Below are positions 30,869 to 39,959 of a stretch of 64,000 nucleotides of DNA, in pieces. Location of the stretch: contig NZ_SBIP01000003.1 of NCBI RefSeq assembly GCF_004053875.1, positions 62,001 through 126,000 of the forward strand. Reading direction: 5' to 3'. The translations under genes and the position numbers were made by a program. Below the pieces are notes generated by a model that was given only the letters and a program-made list of their open reading frames with translations, did no database searches and was not told where the DNA came from. The stretch's first letter is position 1. Every line of letters starts with the position of its first letter. The DNA is from Neorhizobium lilium. GTDB lineage: Bacteria; Pseudomonadota; Alphaproteobacteria; Rhizobiales; Rhizobiaceae.

Positions 30869-31732
30869 TCACCCCTGCTGCAGCGCGCGGCGCATGGGAT
30901 GACCCTTGTAACTACCCAGGATGCGGACTTTCTCGGAGAAGAATCGCAGTTCTTCCAGCGCCCGTCGCACCGGCAGATCGTCCGGATGGCCTTCGATATC
31001 CGCATAGAACTGCGTTGCCACGAAACGCCCGCCGAGCTGGTAGCTTTCGAGCTTCGTCATATTGATGCCGTTCGTCGCAAAGCCGCCCATGGCCTTGTAG
31101 AGCGCCGCCGGGATATTGCGCACATTGAACACGAAAGTCGTGACGATCATGTCCTTCGGGTCGTTCCGCTCCACCCATTTCTCGTCGCGAGACAGGATCA
31201 CGAAACGGGTCACGTTGTTTTCCGTGTCCTCGACATTTTCCGCGATGATATCGAGCCCGTAGAGATCCGCGGCCAGCCGGGGTGCCAGCGCTGCCATGCT
31301 CCGGTCGCCCTTTTCGGCCACCAGCTTGGCAGCACCGGCGGTATCGCCCGCGACGACCGCCTTCCAGCCGTTCGAGCGGATGATCTTGCGGCACTGGCCA
31401 AGCGCGTGGATATGGCTGTGCACGGTGCGGATTTCCTCGTGGGTCACGCCCGGCAGCACCATCAGCTGGAAGCGGATCGGCATGAAATATTCGCCGATGA
31501 TGTGGAGGCGCGATTCCGGCAACAGGTAATGAATGTCGGCCACGCGGCCCGCGATCGTGTTTTCGATCGGGATCATCGCCAGGTCCGCCTCGCCGTTTTC
31601 GAGAGCCTGGAACGCATCCTCGAATGTGGGGCAGGGCAGGGGCTCCATGCCGGGAAACATGTCCCGGGAGGCCATGTCGGAATTGGCGCCGAAATCGCCC
31701 TGGAAGGCGATGCGGTTGGTAGCATCTGTCAT
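30869..31732 (-). CDS. pheA: Prephenate dehydratase
   Basis: A 287-aa stand-alone dehydratase of phenylalanine synthesis, without a chorismate mutase domain. The periplasmic-binding-like catalytic domain shows IAFQGDFGANSD, MIPIENTIAGRV and the conserved NVTRFVIL with the catalytic TRF. A C-terminal ACT domain (LESYQLGGRFVATQFYADIEG) binds Phe for feedback inhibition. It follows kdsB by 11 bases on the same strand. Confidence 0.95.
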   Translation of the reverse strand: MTDATNRIAFQGDFGANSDMASRDMFPGMEPLPCPTFEDAFQALENGEADLAMIPIENTIAGRVADIHYLLPESRLHIIGEYFMPIRFQLMVLPGVTHEEIRTVHSHIHALGQCRKIIRSNGWKAVVAGDTAGAAKLVAEKGDRSMAALAPRLAADLYGLDIIAENVEDTENNVTRFVILSRDEKWVERNDPKDMIVTTFVFNVRNIPAALYKAMGGFATNGINMTKLESYQLGGRFVATQFYADIEGHPDDLPVRRALEELRFFSEKVRILGSYKGHPMRRALQQG

Positions 31733-31743
31733 GGTAATATCCG

Positions 31744-32505
31744 TTAGGAAGTGGCTCTGGCGGACAGGATGGCGCGGGCCTTTTCGAGATCGGCCGGAGT
31801 ATCGACACCGAGCGGCACCGAGTCAACGATCTCCGCGTCGATCCGCATGCCGGCCTCGAGCGCCCGCAACTGCTCCAGTGATTCGCGCTTTTCCAGCACT
31901 GAAGGCCCGAGCGAGACGAACTTCTCAAGGGCCGCACGCCGATAGGCGTAAAGGCCGATATGGTGGTAGAGCGGCCCTTTGCCGAAAGGGGCGGTGGCGC
32001 GGGTGAAGTAAAGCGCCTTGAGCCGCGTGGCGGACAAGGGCGAGCCGACGATCTTGACGACGTTCGGATTGGTCTTCTCGTGCTCGTCGGTGATCTCCAC
32101 CGTCAGCGTGGCGATGTCCGTCGACGCATTGTCCTGAAGCGGGCGAAGCGAGGCGCGCACGGCTTCCGGCTCGATCGTCGGCAGGTCGCCCTGGACGTTG
32201 ATGATGAATTCCATGCTGGCGTCGGGGTCGACCTTCTGGACCGCTTCGAAGATCCTGTCCGAGCCGGATTGGTGGTCCGTGCGGGTCATCACCGCCTCGA
32301 ACCCAGCGGCGGTTACCGCGTCGACAATGTCCTGGTGGTCCGCCGCGACGATGATTCGCCCGGCCTCGGCTTCCTTCGCTCGTTTTGCTACCTGCACGAT
32401 CATCGACAGGCCGGCAATATCAGCCAGGGGTTTGCCCGGCAGGCGGGTTGACGCCATCCGAGCAGGGATCAACACCAGCGTGCGCCCGAAAGCTGGATTC
32501 TTCAT
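31744..32505 (-). CDS. kdsB: 3-deoxy-manno-octulosonate cytidylyltransferase
   Basis: A 253-aa enzyme that activates Kdo as CMP-Kdo for lipopolysaccharide core synthesis. The nucleotide-binding motif [20 protein letters not shown] is at residues ~11-30; [24 protein letters not shown] and [10 protein letters not shown] are conserved. ATG 32505 gives the expected N-terminus and is preceded by AGAAGGG; the frame is open about 36 codons further upstream but is not conserved there. It is cotranscribed with pheA, a common pairing in rhizobia. Confidence 0.95.
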   Translation of the reverse strand: MKNPAFGRTLVLIPARMASTRLPGKPLADIAGLSMIVQVAKRAKEAEAGRIIVAADHQDIVDAVTAAGFEAVMTRTDHQSGSDRIFEAVQKVDPDASMEFIINVQGDLPTIEPEAVRASLRPLQDNASTDIATLTVEITDEHEKTNPNVVKIVGSPLSATRLKALYFTRATAPFGKGPLYHHIGLYAYRRAALEKFVSLGPSVLEKRESLEQLRALEAGMRIDAEIVDSVPLGVDTPADLEKARAILSARATS

Positions 32506-32655
32506 GAAAGACCCTTCTAATCCCGCGAAAACAGTGGCAAAACGTCTCAACCACGGGACGATTATTCGTGTTGCAAGCCTAATGCAAAAGACATAGGTTT
32601 CGCGCGAATTCAAGGTGTCCGCTTGACGAAGCGGTTGGGAAGGGAGCGATTGCGG

Positions 32656-33234
32656 ATGAACGCCTATGTGAACATGGCGGTGGGTGCCCTGCTGGCCACC
32701 GTCTTTGTGATGATGTCTGTTTCAATCGCGTCGGAGGGAATTTTCCATTCGGCAGTTCCTGAAAAGGAAGGCTTTGCCATCGTTGCAGCTGAACCGACCG
32801 CTGGGGAAGCCGGGGCCGGGGAAGCAGCGCCCGCCGCCGTTCCGATCGCCCAGCTTCTGGTCAAAGCCGATGCCAAGGCCGGCGAAGCGACCTTCAAGAA
32901 GTGTCAGGCCTGTCATTCCGGCGAGAAGGGGGGACCGAACAAGGTCGGCCCAGATCTTTGGGGCGTGGTAGACCGGCCAGTGGCTTCGCATGAAGGCTTT
33001 GCCTATTCCGCGGCCATGAAGGATTTTTCCAAGGGCGGGTCGGAACACTGGACTTTCGATCACCTCAACCACTTCCTGACGGCTCCGAAGAACTATGTGA
33101 AAGGCACGGCCATGGGCTTTGCCGGTCTCAAGAAGGACGAGGAACGCGCCAATTTGATCGCCTATCTGCGCACGCTGGCCGATACGCCGGTCGCGCTTCC
33201 GGACCCGAATGCGCCGCCGCCGGCAACAAATTAA
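32656..33234 (+). CDS. Membrane-anchored cytochrome c (CycM type)
   Basis: A 192-aa class I c-type cytochrome. An uncleaved N-terminal anchor (about residues 6-27) and an Ala/Glu/Pro linker lead to the haem domain with CQACH (~86-90) and the distal Met in [11 protein letters not shown]. It resembles the CycM/cytochrome c552 of rhizobia that carries electrons from the bc1 complex to terminal oxidases. It is divergent from kdsB, with 150 bases between, and ends in a terminator. Confidence 0.9.
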   Translation: MNAYVNMAVGALLATVFVMMSVSIASEGIFHSAVPEKEGFAIVAAEPTAGEAGAGEAAPAAVPIAQLLVKADAKAGEATFKKCQACHSGEKGGPNKVGPDLWGVVDRPVASHEGFAYSAAMKDFSKGGSEHWTFDHLNHFLTAPKNYVKGTAMGFAGLKKDEERANLIAYLRTLADTPVALPDPNAPPPATN

Positions 33235-33259
33235 GCTTGAAGTCAGCAGACAAGATCGG

Positions 33260-33284
33260 CGCCCGGTTCATCCCGGGCGTTTTT
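33260..33284 (+). terminator. Rho-independent terminator after the cytochrome c gene
   Basis: A 7-bp GC stem (CGCCCGG/CCGGGCG) with a TTCATC loop is followed by TTTTTCGTTT, 26 bases after the stop. Confidence 0.8.
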
Positions 33285-33313
33285 CGTTTGCAGCAAGCAG
33301 CCAAGCTGGCGCT

Positions 33314-34264
33314 TTATGACAGTACCCACGCCCAGAAACTGACGGTCAGCACGCCGAAGGCTGTGGTGATGCTGATGACGGAGGCGGCAAGGCTCTGGCC
33401 CGACCGGAAGCGCTGTGCGATCAGCCAGGCATTGATACCCGTCGGAACCGAGGAGGTGAGCACCAGTGCCGCCCGCCAGTCATGCGGCAGGCCCAGCATA
33501 TTGCTCGCCAGAAACACCGCGGTCGGCATCAGAGCAAGCTTCAGGACCGCGGCGCCGGCGGATAGTCCGATATCGCCCCGGATAGGATAGCGCGTCAGAG
33601 CCATGCCGATCGAGACCAGTGCTGCCGGTCCGGCAGACGCCGCGAGCTGGTCTATGACGGTCGCCACGGCCGTGTTCAGGGAGAGACCAAGGAAGTTGAA
33701 GATCACCCCGATCACCAGTGCGATCACCAGCGGATTGCGGGCGAGATTGCTTCCCACCTGTTTCAACACCGGGCCAAGGCCGCGGGCCTGTCCGCCATCG
33801 ACGCGGGCGGAGGCTCCCTCCATGAGAATGGTGCCGACGATCATCATGATCGGCAGATGAATGACGAGCAGGATCGAGACTGCCACAAGGCCTTCTTTGC
33901 CGACCATATGGGCTACCAGCGGAAGGCCGATGAAGACATTATTGGCGAAGGAGGAGGACATGCCGGCAATGACACTGATCTTGGCGTCGCGGCGAAAAAG
34001 CACCTTCGCCAGAAAATGACCGGCCGCCCATGTAACCGCGACGCCGATGAAATAGGCCGTCCAGAGGGGGAGCGGCGAAGCACCCTCGAAATGCGCGTCC
34101 GCCAGCGTCCGGAAGATCAGCATCGGCACGGCGATCTTGAAGACGAATTCGCCAAGCGCATCCCCCGTCTCCTGCTTCAGCAGCCCGATCCGTGCGACGG
34201 TCCAGCCGATCAGGATGAGAAGGAAAACAGGAACGACGTTGGTAAGGACGGCTGTCACGGGCAT
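33314..34264 (-). CDS. AEC family transporter (auxin efflux carrier-like)
   Basis: A ~316-aa inner-membrane carrier with about ten hydrophobic segments, of the AEC family that includes malonate carrier MdcF. Typical stretches are the N-terminal VVPVFLLILIGWTVARIGLL and the central SSSFANNVFIGLPL. Substrates in bacteria are mostly unknown small organic acids. ATG 34264 gives MPVTAVLTN; the ribosome binding site is weak. A terminator-like hairpin lies about 110 bases upstream on the same strand. Confidence 0.85.
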   Translation of the reverse strand: MPVTAVLTNVVPVFLLILIGWTVARIGLLKQETGDALGEFVFKIAVPMLIFRTLADAHFEGASPLPLWTAYFIGVAVTWAAGHFLAKVLFRRDAKISVIAGMSSSFANNVFIGLPLVAHMVGKEGLVAVSILLVIHLPIMMIVGTILMEGASARVDGGQARGLGPVLKQVGSNLARNPLVIALVIGVIFNFLGLSLNTAVATVIDQLAASAGPAALVSIGMALTRYPIRGDIGLSAGAAVLKLALMPTAVFLASNMLGLPHDWRAALVLTSSVPTGINAWLIAQRFRSGQSLAASVISITTAFGVLTVSFWAWVLS

Positions 34265-34372
34265 GCTCTGCAAGGAAAGGTGATTGGTTCTAGCGCATAT
34301 GATCAACGCCAACAAACCCGTGCGTCTGCATTGACCTTTGAGCGCCGGCGTCTTGCCCTGCGGGACAACAAA

Positions 34373-34395
34373 AAAGCGGGGTCATGCCCCGCTTT
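34373..34395 (-). terminator. Minus-strand terminator with no gene behind it
   Basis: A 9-bp perfect stem (AAAGCGGGG/CCCCGCTTT) is followed on the minus strand by TTTTTTG. It lies between the divergent AEC carrier and adenosine kinase genes, so it must end a short minus-strand RNA or act in the carrier's leader. On that strand CCTGGCAGGACCAGG (34405-34419) forms another small hairpin just upstream. Confidence 0.5.
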
Positions 34396-34597
34396 CCCTC
34401 CTGGTCCTGCCAGGTTCCGCCGTCTGCCGCCAGTTCATCCGTGGTCGGCCCGAGTTCGGATGGCCAACGGATAGCAATCGAAAATGACGCGACGATGACG
34501 TGACCGCAGAATCTGCACGCTTGCCTTGTTTTGCCGCTTCCAATCTCACGTAAAGCCGCATACCCATTTCCGGCTACGCAGAGGGATCAGCGACGAC

Positions 34598-35590
34598 ATG
34601 GCTCAATTTGACGTTCTCACCATCGGCAATGCCATTGTGGATATTCTTGCCCGTTGCGACGACGATTTCCTGGACGAGAACGCGATCATCAAGGGCGCCA
34701 TGAACCTGATCGACGCCGAGCGCGCCGAACTTCTCTATGCCAAGATGGGGCCGGCGGTCGAAGCCTCCGGCGGGTCGGCCGGCAACACGGCGGCCGGCAT
34801 TGCAGGCTTCGGTGCCCGTGCTGCCTATTTCGGAAAGGTCGCCGAAGACCAGCTCGGCCGGATCTTCCAGCACGACATCCGCGCCCAGGGCGTCCATTAC
34901 CAGACCAGGCCGGAAGGCGTGGCCCCGCCGACCGCCCGCTCCATGATCTTCGTGACGCCGGACGGCGAGCGCTCCATGAACACCTTTCTCGGCGCCTGCA
35001 TCGAGCTTGGCCCCGAGCATGTGGAAGAGGATGTGGTGGCGGGTGCCAAGGTTACCTATTTCGAGGGCTACCTCTGGGATCCGCCGCGCGCCAAGGACGC
35101 AATCCGCGAGGCTGCCCGCATCGCCCATGCACATGGTCGCGAGGTGTCGATGACACTGTCCGATCCCTTCTGCGTCGGCCGCTATCGGGCGGAATTCCTG
35201 GATTTGATGCGGTCCGGCACGGTGGACATCGTCTTCGCCAACCGGGAGGAGGCACTGTCCCTCTACGAGACGGAGGATCTGGACGCCGCGCTCGACAGGA
35301 TCGCGCAGGACTGCAAGCTCGCCTGCGTCACCCTGAGCGAAGAAGGTGCCGTCATCGTGCGCGGAGCGGAGCGCCTGAAGATTGATGCCTACCCGATCCG
35401 GGAACTGGTCGATACGACAGGAGCAGGCGATCTCTTCGCGGCGGGCTTCCTGTTCGGCTATACCCAAGACATGCCGCTCGACATCTGCGGTAAGGTCGGC
35501 TGCCTCGCGGCCGCCATCTGCATCCAGCAGATAGGTCCGCGCCCCATGGTGTCGTTGAAGGAAGCGGCCGAACGCGAAGGCCTTATTTGA
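34598..35590 (+). CDS. Adenosine kinase (PfkB family)
   Basis: A 330-aa ribokinase-fold enzyme that phosphorylates adenosine to AMP. It has the N-terminal VLTIGNAIVDILAR, the sugar-binding GGSAGNTAAGIAGFG (residues ~57-71) and the PfkB signature with catalytic Asp in DTTGAGDLFAAGFL (~270-283). The pattern NAIVD...GGSxxNT matches alphaproteobacterial adenosine kinases. ATG 34598 is preceded by GAGGGA. It is convergent with the SH3 gene. Confidence 0.88.
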   Translation: MAQFDVLTIGNAIVDILARCDDDFLDENAIIKGAMNLIDAERAELLYAKMGPAVEASGGSAGNTAAGIAGFGARAAYFGKVAEDQLGRIFQHDIRAQGVHYQTRPEGVAPPTARSMIFVTPDGERSMNTFLGACIELGPEHVEEDVVAGAKVTYFEGYLWDPPRAKDAIREAARIAHAHGREVSMTLSDPFCVGRYRAEFLDLMRSGTVDIVFANREEALSLYETEDLDAALDRIAQDCKLACVTLSEEGAVIVRGAERLKIDAYPIRELVDTTGAGDLFAAGFLFGYTQDMPLDICGKVGCLAAAICIQQIGPRPMVSLKEAAEREGLI

Positions 35591-35608
35591 AGGCCTTTCG
35601 GGAAAGCC

Positions 35609-36151
35609 TTACTTGAAGGCCTCGCCGGGATAGGCGCCCCAGATCTCGCCTTGCGCAAGCCAGCCTTTGGTGCCGTCGGCCTCTGCCTGGCACCATTCGC
35701 CGTTGCACTCATTGATCTTGATCATCACGCCCGGCTCGAGCTTTGCGACGACGCTGGCCGTCGCCTGCGGATCGCGCCGCAGGTTGACATAGACGTCCTT
35801 GCCCTTGCCGCGCATCCACGGTGCGGCAATCGCCGTGCGCTCGCCCGACAGCAGCGCCTGGTTGACCCAGCCTTCCGTGCCTTCGGCATCGCGGACACGC
35901 CGCCAATTGTCGTATTCCTGGATGATCTCCATCGGCGTTCCCGCCTTCATGTACATCCAGGACACGGCATAATCCGTGCTCGGGCCGATGCGGATATTGA
36001 CCTTCCTCGATTTCAGGCTGACGAATCGCGGCAGCGGCAGGCCGCTTGCACCCTTGGCCGCGCCTTGGGCATAGGCGTTGTCGACCACCGACAGGCCTGC
36101 CAGGACACCGAAGGAGAGCGTGAAAAGGACGGTAAAGGTAGCGATGCGCAT
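35609..36151 (-). CDS. Exported bacterial SH3-domain protein
   Basis: A 180-aa exported protein. A signal peptide covers residues ~1-28 (core VLFTLSFGVLAGL, cleavage near AYAQG). Two SH3b repeats follow: VNIRIGPSTDYAVSWMYMKAG...GWVNQALL and VYVNLRRDPQATASVVAKLEPG...GWLAQGEIWG. Such domains usually bind peptidoglycan. The start at 36151 was chosen because it begins the signal peptide; the longer frame adds a non-conserved basic stretch. Confidence 0.85.
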   Translation of the reverse strand: MRIATFTVLFTLSFGVLAGLSVVDNAYAQGAAKGASGLPLPRFVSLKSRKVNIRIGPSTDYAVSWMYMKAGTPMEIIQEYDNWRRVRDAEGTEGWVNQALLSGERTAIAAPWMRGKGKDVYVNLRRDPQATASVVAKLEPGVMIKINECNGEWCQAEADGTKGWLAQGEIWGAYPGEAFK

Positions 36152-36300
36152 GGCTGTCGTTCCGGCTGAGGCCCAAAGAGCATGTCGGCCACCCCCGCGA
36201 GGTTTCATTTGTCTTCGCTGGCGGGTCTGGTAGATAACGCCCTGGATGAACCGAATATCGCGTGACTTGGTTAAGGACATCTAAAGGCGCTCCGAACGAC

Positions 36301-37305
36301 ATGACGGCCAAGAAAAAACCCAAGGTCTACATCACCCGCAAACTGCCCGACGCGGTCGAAACCCGGATGCGCGAGCTGTTCGACGCCGAGCTCAATATCG
36401 ACGACACGCCGCGCACGCGAGATGAGCTTATCACAGCGATTCGGAGCGTGGACGTTCTGGTCCCGACCGTCACCGACAGGATTGACGAGGCACTGATTGC
36501 GCAAGCCGGCCCGCAGATGAAGCTGATCGCCAGCTTCTCCAACGGCACGGACCATATCGATGTGGATGCAGCGGCAAGACAGGGCATCACCGTCACCAAC
36601 ACGCCGAACGTGCTGACCGAAGACACCGCCGACATGACCGTGGCGCTCATCCTTGCCGTCAACCGTCGGCTGACGGAAGGCTCCCGAGTATTGACCGATC
36701 ACCCCGGCGACTGGAGCGGCTGGAGCCCGACCTGGATGCTCGGCCGCAGGATCTGGGGCAAGCGTATCGGCATTGTCGGCATGGGCCGCATCGGCACCGC
36801 CGTTGCCCGGCGCGCCAAGGCGTTCGGCCTGTCGATCCACTACCACAACCGCAAGCGCGTCAATCCGGCAACCGAGGAGGAGCTGGAGGCGACCTACTGG
36901 GACAGCCTCGACCAGATGCTGGCGCGGGTGGACGTGGTTTCCGTCAACTGCCCCTCGACGCCTGCGACCTTCCATCTTCTGTCGGCAAGGCGGCTGGCCC
37001 TGATGCAGCCGACCTCGATCATCGTCAACACGGCGCGCGGCGACATCATCGATGAAGCAGCGATGATCCAGCTGTTGCGCGATCAACGCATTGCCGGTGC
37101 CGGGCTCGACGTCTACCAGAACGAGCCGTCGGTCAATCCGAAGCTGCTGAAGCTCGCAAAGGAAGGTCGGGTCGTGTTGATGCCGCACATGGGCTCCGCG
37201 ACGATCGAGGGCCGGATCGAGATGGGTGACAAGGTCATTATCAACATCCGCACCTTTTTCGACGGCCATCGCCCGCCGAACCGCGTCCTGCCTGGCCGCA
37301 ACTGA
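36301..37305 (+). CDS. D-2-hydroxyacid dehydrogenase (glyoxylate/hydroxypyruvate reductase type)
   Basis: A 334-aa NAD(P)H-dependent reductase. The dinucleotide fold GIVGMGRIGTAVARRAKAFG lies at ~157-176, and the catalytic triad is Arg (VNTARGDIID), Glu (DVYQNEPSV) and His (LMPHMGSATIE). The substrate is probably glyoxylate or hydroxypyruvate by family. The start at 36301 gives MTAKKKPKVYITRKLP; the ribosome binding site is weak. It abuts the convergent GNAT gene with no spacer. Confidence 0.88.
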   Translation: MTAKKKPKVYITRKLPDAVETRMRELFDAELNIDDTPRTRDELITAIRSVDVLVPTVTDRIDEALIAQAGPQMKLIASFSNGTDHIDVDAAARQGITVTNTPNVLTEDTADMTVALILAVNRRLTEGSRVLTDHPGDWSGWSPTWMLGRRIWGKRIGIVGMGRIGTAVARRAKAFGLSIHYHNRKRVNPATEEELEATYWDSLDQMLARVDVVSVNCPSTPATFHLLSARRLALMQPTSIIVNTARGDIIDEAAMIQLLRDQRIAGAGLDVYQNEPSVNPKLLKLAKEGRVVLMPHMGSATIEGRIEMGDKVIINIRTFFDGHRPPNRVLPGRN

Positions 37306-37788
37306 TCAGGCGAGCCGCTTCTGCATCTCGATCGAGGTAGCCCGGTCGAAACCTGCATGGGAGTTCTCGGCGGTCTTCACGAAGCCCCATCGCCCGAAAG
37401 TCTGGTGATTGCTGGTGAGTTCGATGCGGGTTTCAAGCCGGAGCGCCGGCAGCCGCATCTCGCGTGCCAGGTCCTCGGCGACGCTAAGCAGCAGGCGGCC
37501 GATCCCCTTGCCCTGGTAGTCGAGAGAGACCGCCAGCTTTCCGATATAGAGAAATCCTGGCTCCGGGCGGAAGAATACGCAGCCCACCAGATTTGCGTCC
37601 TCCAGTGCGACGAAGGCGATCTCGTCGCAGGCCTTTTGTGCAAGCGAAGCTGCTGTCAGCCGATGAGCCGAGGAAGGCGGGTCGACGACCCCATCCATAT
37701 AGGCGAAGGAAGAGAGAATGAGCGCCAGCAGGTCGCCCCACCGGTGGAAGCAGCCATCGATGCGTACGATCTCGATCGAATCGGCCAT
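37306..37788 (-). CDS. GNAT family N-acetyltransferase
   Basis: A 160-aa acetyl-CoA-dependent acetyltransferase. The CoA-binding signature is IGKLAVSLDYQGKGIGRLLL (~81-100), followed by LRLETRIELTSNHQTFGRWGF, the usual C-terminal motif. The acceptor is unknown. The ATG is two bases after the moeB stop, so it belongs to a recF-moeB-GNAT unit on the minus strand. Confidence 0.85.
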   Translation of the reverse strand: MADSIEIVRIDGCFHRWGDLLALILSSFAYMDGVVDPPSSAHRLTAASLAQKACDEIAFVALEDANLVGCVFFRPEPGFLYIGKLAVSLDYQGKGIGRLLLSVAEDLAREMRLPALRLETRIELTSNHQTFGRWGFVKTAENSHAGFDRATSIEMQKRLA

Positions 37789-37790
37789 CT

Positions 37791-38588
37791 TCACTCGGCC
37801 GCTGCCTTTGGAGTGCGGCGCCGATACTTGATGATGTCGAAGCGGGCGCCAAGCGCATCGTAAAGCATCAGCCTGCCCAGGAGTGGATCGCCGATGCCGG
37901 TGAGCAGCTTGATCGTTTCCATCGCCATCAGCGTACCGATCACCCCCGTCAGCGCGCCGACCACGCCGGTTTCCGCGCAGGACGGCACCAGTCCTTCGGG
38001 CGGCTTTTCCGGAAACAGGTCGCGGTAGCCGGGAAGCAGCATGCCATCGGCGCCCGTCTCGTAGGGCATCAGCACGGTCAGCGAGCCGTCGAACCGGCCA
38101 ACGGCACCCGTCACCAAAGGGATGCGGGCCTGTTCGGCAGAATCGGCCGCCGCATAGCGCGTATCGAAATTGTCGGAGCCGTCCACCACGACCTGAAAGC
38201 GCTGCAGATGATGGGCAGCCCAATCCGCCGAGAAGCGGTCCTCGTAATCGACCACCCGCACATGCGGATTGAGCCGAGCGATCGCCTCCCGAGCGCTTTT
38301 CGTCTTCATCTCGCCGATCGTACCGGTATCGTGGATCACCTGCCGCTGCAGGTTGGAGAGCGATACCCGGTCGTCGTCCACAATGCCCAGCGTACCGATG
38401 CCGGCCGCGGCCAGATATTCGAGGATGGGCGCACCGAGCCCGCCCGCGCCGATCACCAGCACGCGGGCGCTCTTCAGCTTCTGCTGTCCGCCGCCGCCGA
38501 TTTCCGGCAAGAGAATATGCCGGCGATAGCGCTCGATCTCGTCTGCGGAGAGCGGAAAGGAAATTTCGTCCGGCGTCAGATTGTCCAT
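37791..38588 (-). CDS. moeB: MoeB/ThiF-family adenylyltransferase lacking zinc cysteines
   Basis: A 265-aa E1-like enzyme that adenylates the C-terminal Gly of MoaD or ThiS. The nucleotide motif VLVIGAGGLGAPILEYLAAA, the catalytic-Asp region DGSDNFDTRY and SCAETGVVG are present. The two CxxC pairs that hold structural zinc in E. coli MoeB are absent: the first reads PGYRDLFPE where CYRCLF is expected, and the tail (IIKYRRRTPK) has no Cys. Whether it serves molybdopterin or thiamine synthesis cannot be settled. Confidence 0.87.
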   Translation of the reverse strand: MDNLTPDEISFPLSADEIERYRRHILLPEIGGGGQQKLKSARVLVIGAGGLGAPILEYLAAAGIGTLGIVDDDRVSLSNLQRQVIHDTGTIGEMKTKSAREAIARLNPHVRVVDYEDRFSADWAAHHLQRFQVVVDGSDNFDTRYAAADSAEQARIPLVTGAVGRFDGSLTVLMPYETGADGMLLPGYRDLFPEKPPEGLVPSCAETGVVGALTGVIGTLMAMETIKLLTGIGDPLLGRLMLYDALGARFDIIKYRRRTPKAAAE

Positions 38589-38626
38589 GGGCCGATCATA
38601 GCACCGCCGTCAGCACCGTGTAAGCA

Positions 38627-39751
38627 TCATCCGCCGATGCCGCCATGGGAGACGGTGAAGAATTGCGCGCGCTCGGCGAGCGAGGAAAACATCTGACGGT
38701 CCGTGCCGGTCATGAAGGATTGGCCGCCGAGCCCGTCGATCAGGTCGAACAGGGCAGCCCGCCGCCCCTCGTCGAGATGGGCGGCAATTTCGTCCAGCAG
38801 CAGCACAGGCGCATAACCGGTCATGTCGGCGGTCAGCCGCGCATGCGCAAGCACAAGGCCGATCAGCAGCGCCTTCTGCTCGCCCGTGGAGCAACGCTCG
38901 GCCTCCATATCCTTTTCGCGGTGGCGCACCAGCAGATCCGCCCGGTGCGGACCTTCCAGCGTGCGGCCGGCGGCCGCGTCGCGGTAACGCTCGGCCTCCA
39001 GCATGGCCCGGTAATCGTCTTCCAGATCGGCGGCGGGCCGATCCATGCCCTCGTCCAGGAAACCTTTGAGCGCCAGCGAAGGCGTCGGGAAGGGCGTATC
39101 GCCGTTCTGCGCGGAAAGCTGGCGCAGCAGCCCTAGCATTTCCTGCCGGGCCGCGGCCATGGCAATGCCGAGGCCTGCCATCTGCGCCTCGATCGCCGAC
39201 AGCCAGGAAGGATCGAAGCGGCCCTCGGAGAGAAGCCGGTTGCGGCTGCGCATGGTGCGCTCGAAATCGCTGACGCGGCGCCCATGCGATGGATCGAGCG
39301 AAAGCACGAGCCTGTCGAGAAAGCGGCGGCGGTCGCCGGCCGTGCCGGTAAAGAGCCCATCCATCGAGGGCGTCAGCCAGAGAACGCTGAGATGGTCCGT
39401 CAGCTCTTCCGTCGATCTGGCCGGCGTGCCGTTGATCCGGAGCCTGCGGGTCACGGTCTCGCCCTCGGCCGTCTCGATTCCGGTGCCGACCGACACCTCG
39501 CCTTCCATTCCGTCGATCTCTGCGAAGATTGCGAAGCCGCCGGGAGCGCCGACGCGGGTAACGTCCGCAAGGACGGCGCGGCGCAATCCCCGCCCAGGCG
39601 ACAGAAAGGAAACGGCCTCCAGAAGATTGGTCTTGCCCGCGCCGTTCTCGCCGGTCAGCACCACATGCCGGCTGTCGAGCCTCAGTGACGCTTCCGCATA
39701 ATTACGGAAGTCGGTGAGGTTCAGGCGGGAAAGGGAAGTCTTGTCAGCCAT
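38627..39751 (-). CDS. recF: DNA replication and repair protein RecF
   Basis: A 374-aa SMC-like ATPase that recognises gaps and helps load RecA with RecO and RecR. Walker A GENGAGKTNLLEAVS (~34-48), the signature STGEQKALLIGLVLAHA and Walker B LLLDEIAAHLDEGRRAAL are intact. The usual dnaA-dnaN-recF-gyrB context is not present; here recF heads a unit with moeB and a GNAT gene. This separation is common in rhizobia. Confidence 0.95.
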   Translation of the reverse strand: MADKTSLSRLNLTDFRNYAEASLRLDSRHVVLTGENGAGKTNLLEAVSFLSPGRGLRRAVLADVTRVGAPGGFAIFAEIDGMEGEVSVGTGIETAEGETVTRRLRINGTPARSTEELTDHLSVLWLTPSMDGLFTGTAGDRRRFLDRLVLSLDPSHGRRVSDFERTMRSRNRLLSEGRFDPSWLSAIEAQMAGLGIAMAAARQEMLGLLRQLSAQNGDTPFPTPSLALKGFLDEGMDRPAADLEDDYRAMLEAERYRDAAAGRTLEGPHRADLLVRHREKDMEAERCSTGEQKALLIGLVLAHARLTADMTGYAPVLLLDEIAAHLDEGRRAALFDLIDGLGGQSFMTGTDRQMFSSLAERAQFFTVSHGGIGG

Positions 39752-39959
39752 CGGGACTCGAAGGAGTGTCGCTACTGAGTGCAGCTAGAGTTTTGAGGCG
39801 AGAAAGGCAAGCGCTGCCGTTCACGCGGCCGCTTTGGGTCCGTGTTGCAGGCCGAAACGCGTCGTCGATCATGCCGCCGGCGTCGGTTCTCTCCATCACC
39901 TGCCATGGACCGGTGACGTGCCGTCGAGTAGGGTGCCACCTCCGAAAGAGGAGCATGCC

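Noticed and set aside
35590..35610. AAGGCCTTT-CGGG-AAAGCCTT hairpin between adenosine kinase and the SH3 gene as a terminator
   Set aside because: Short stem with a bulge and no T-run on either strand; too weak to list as a feature.
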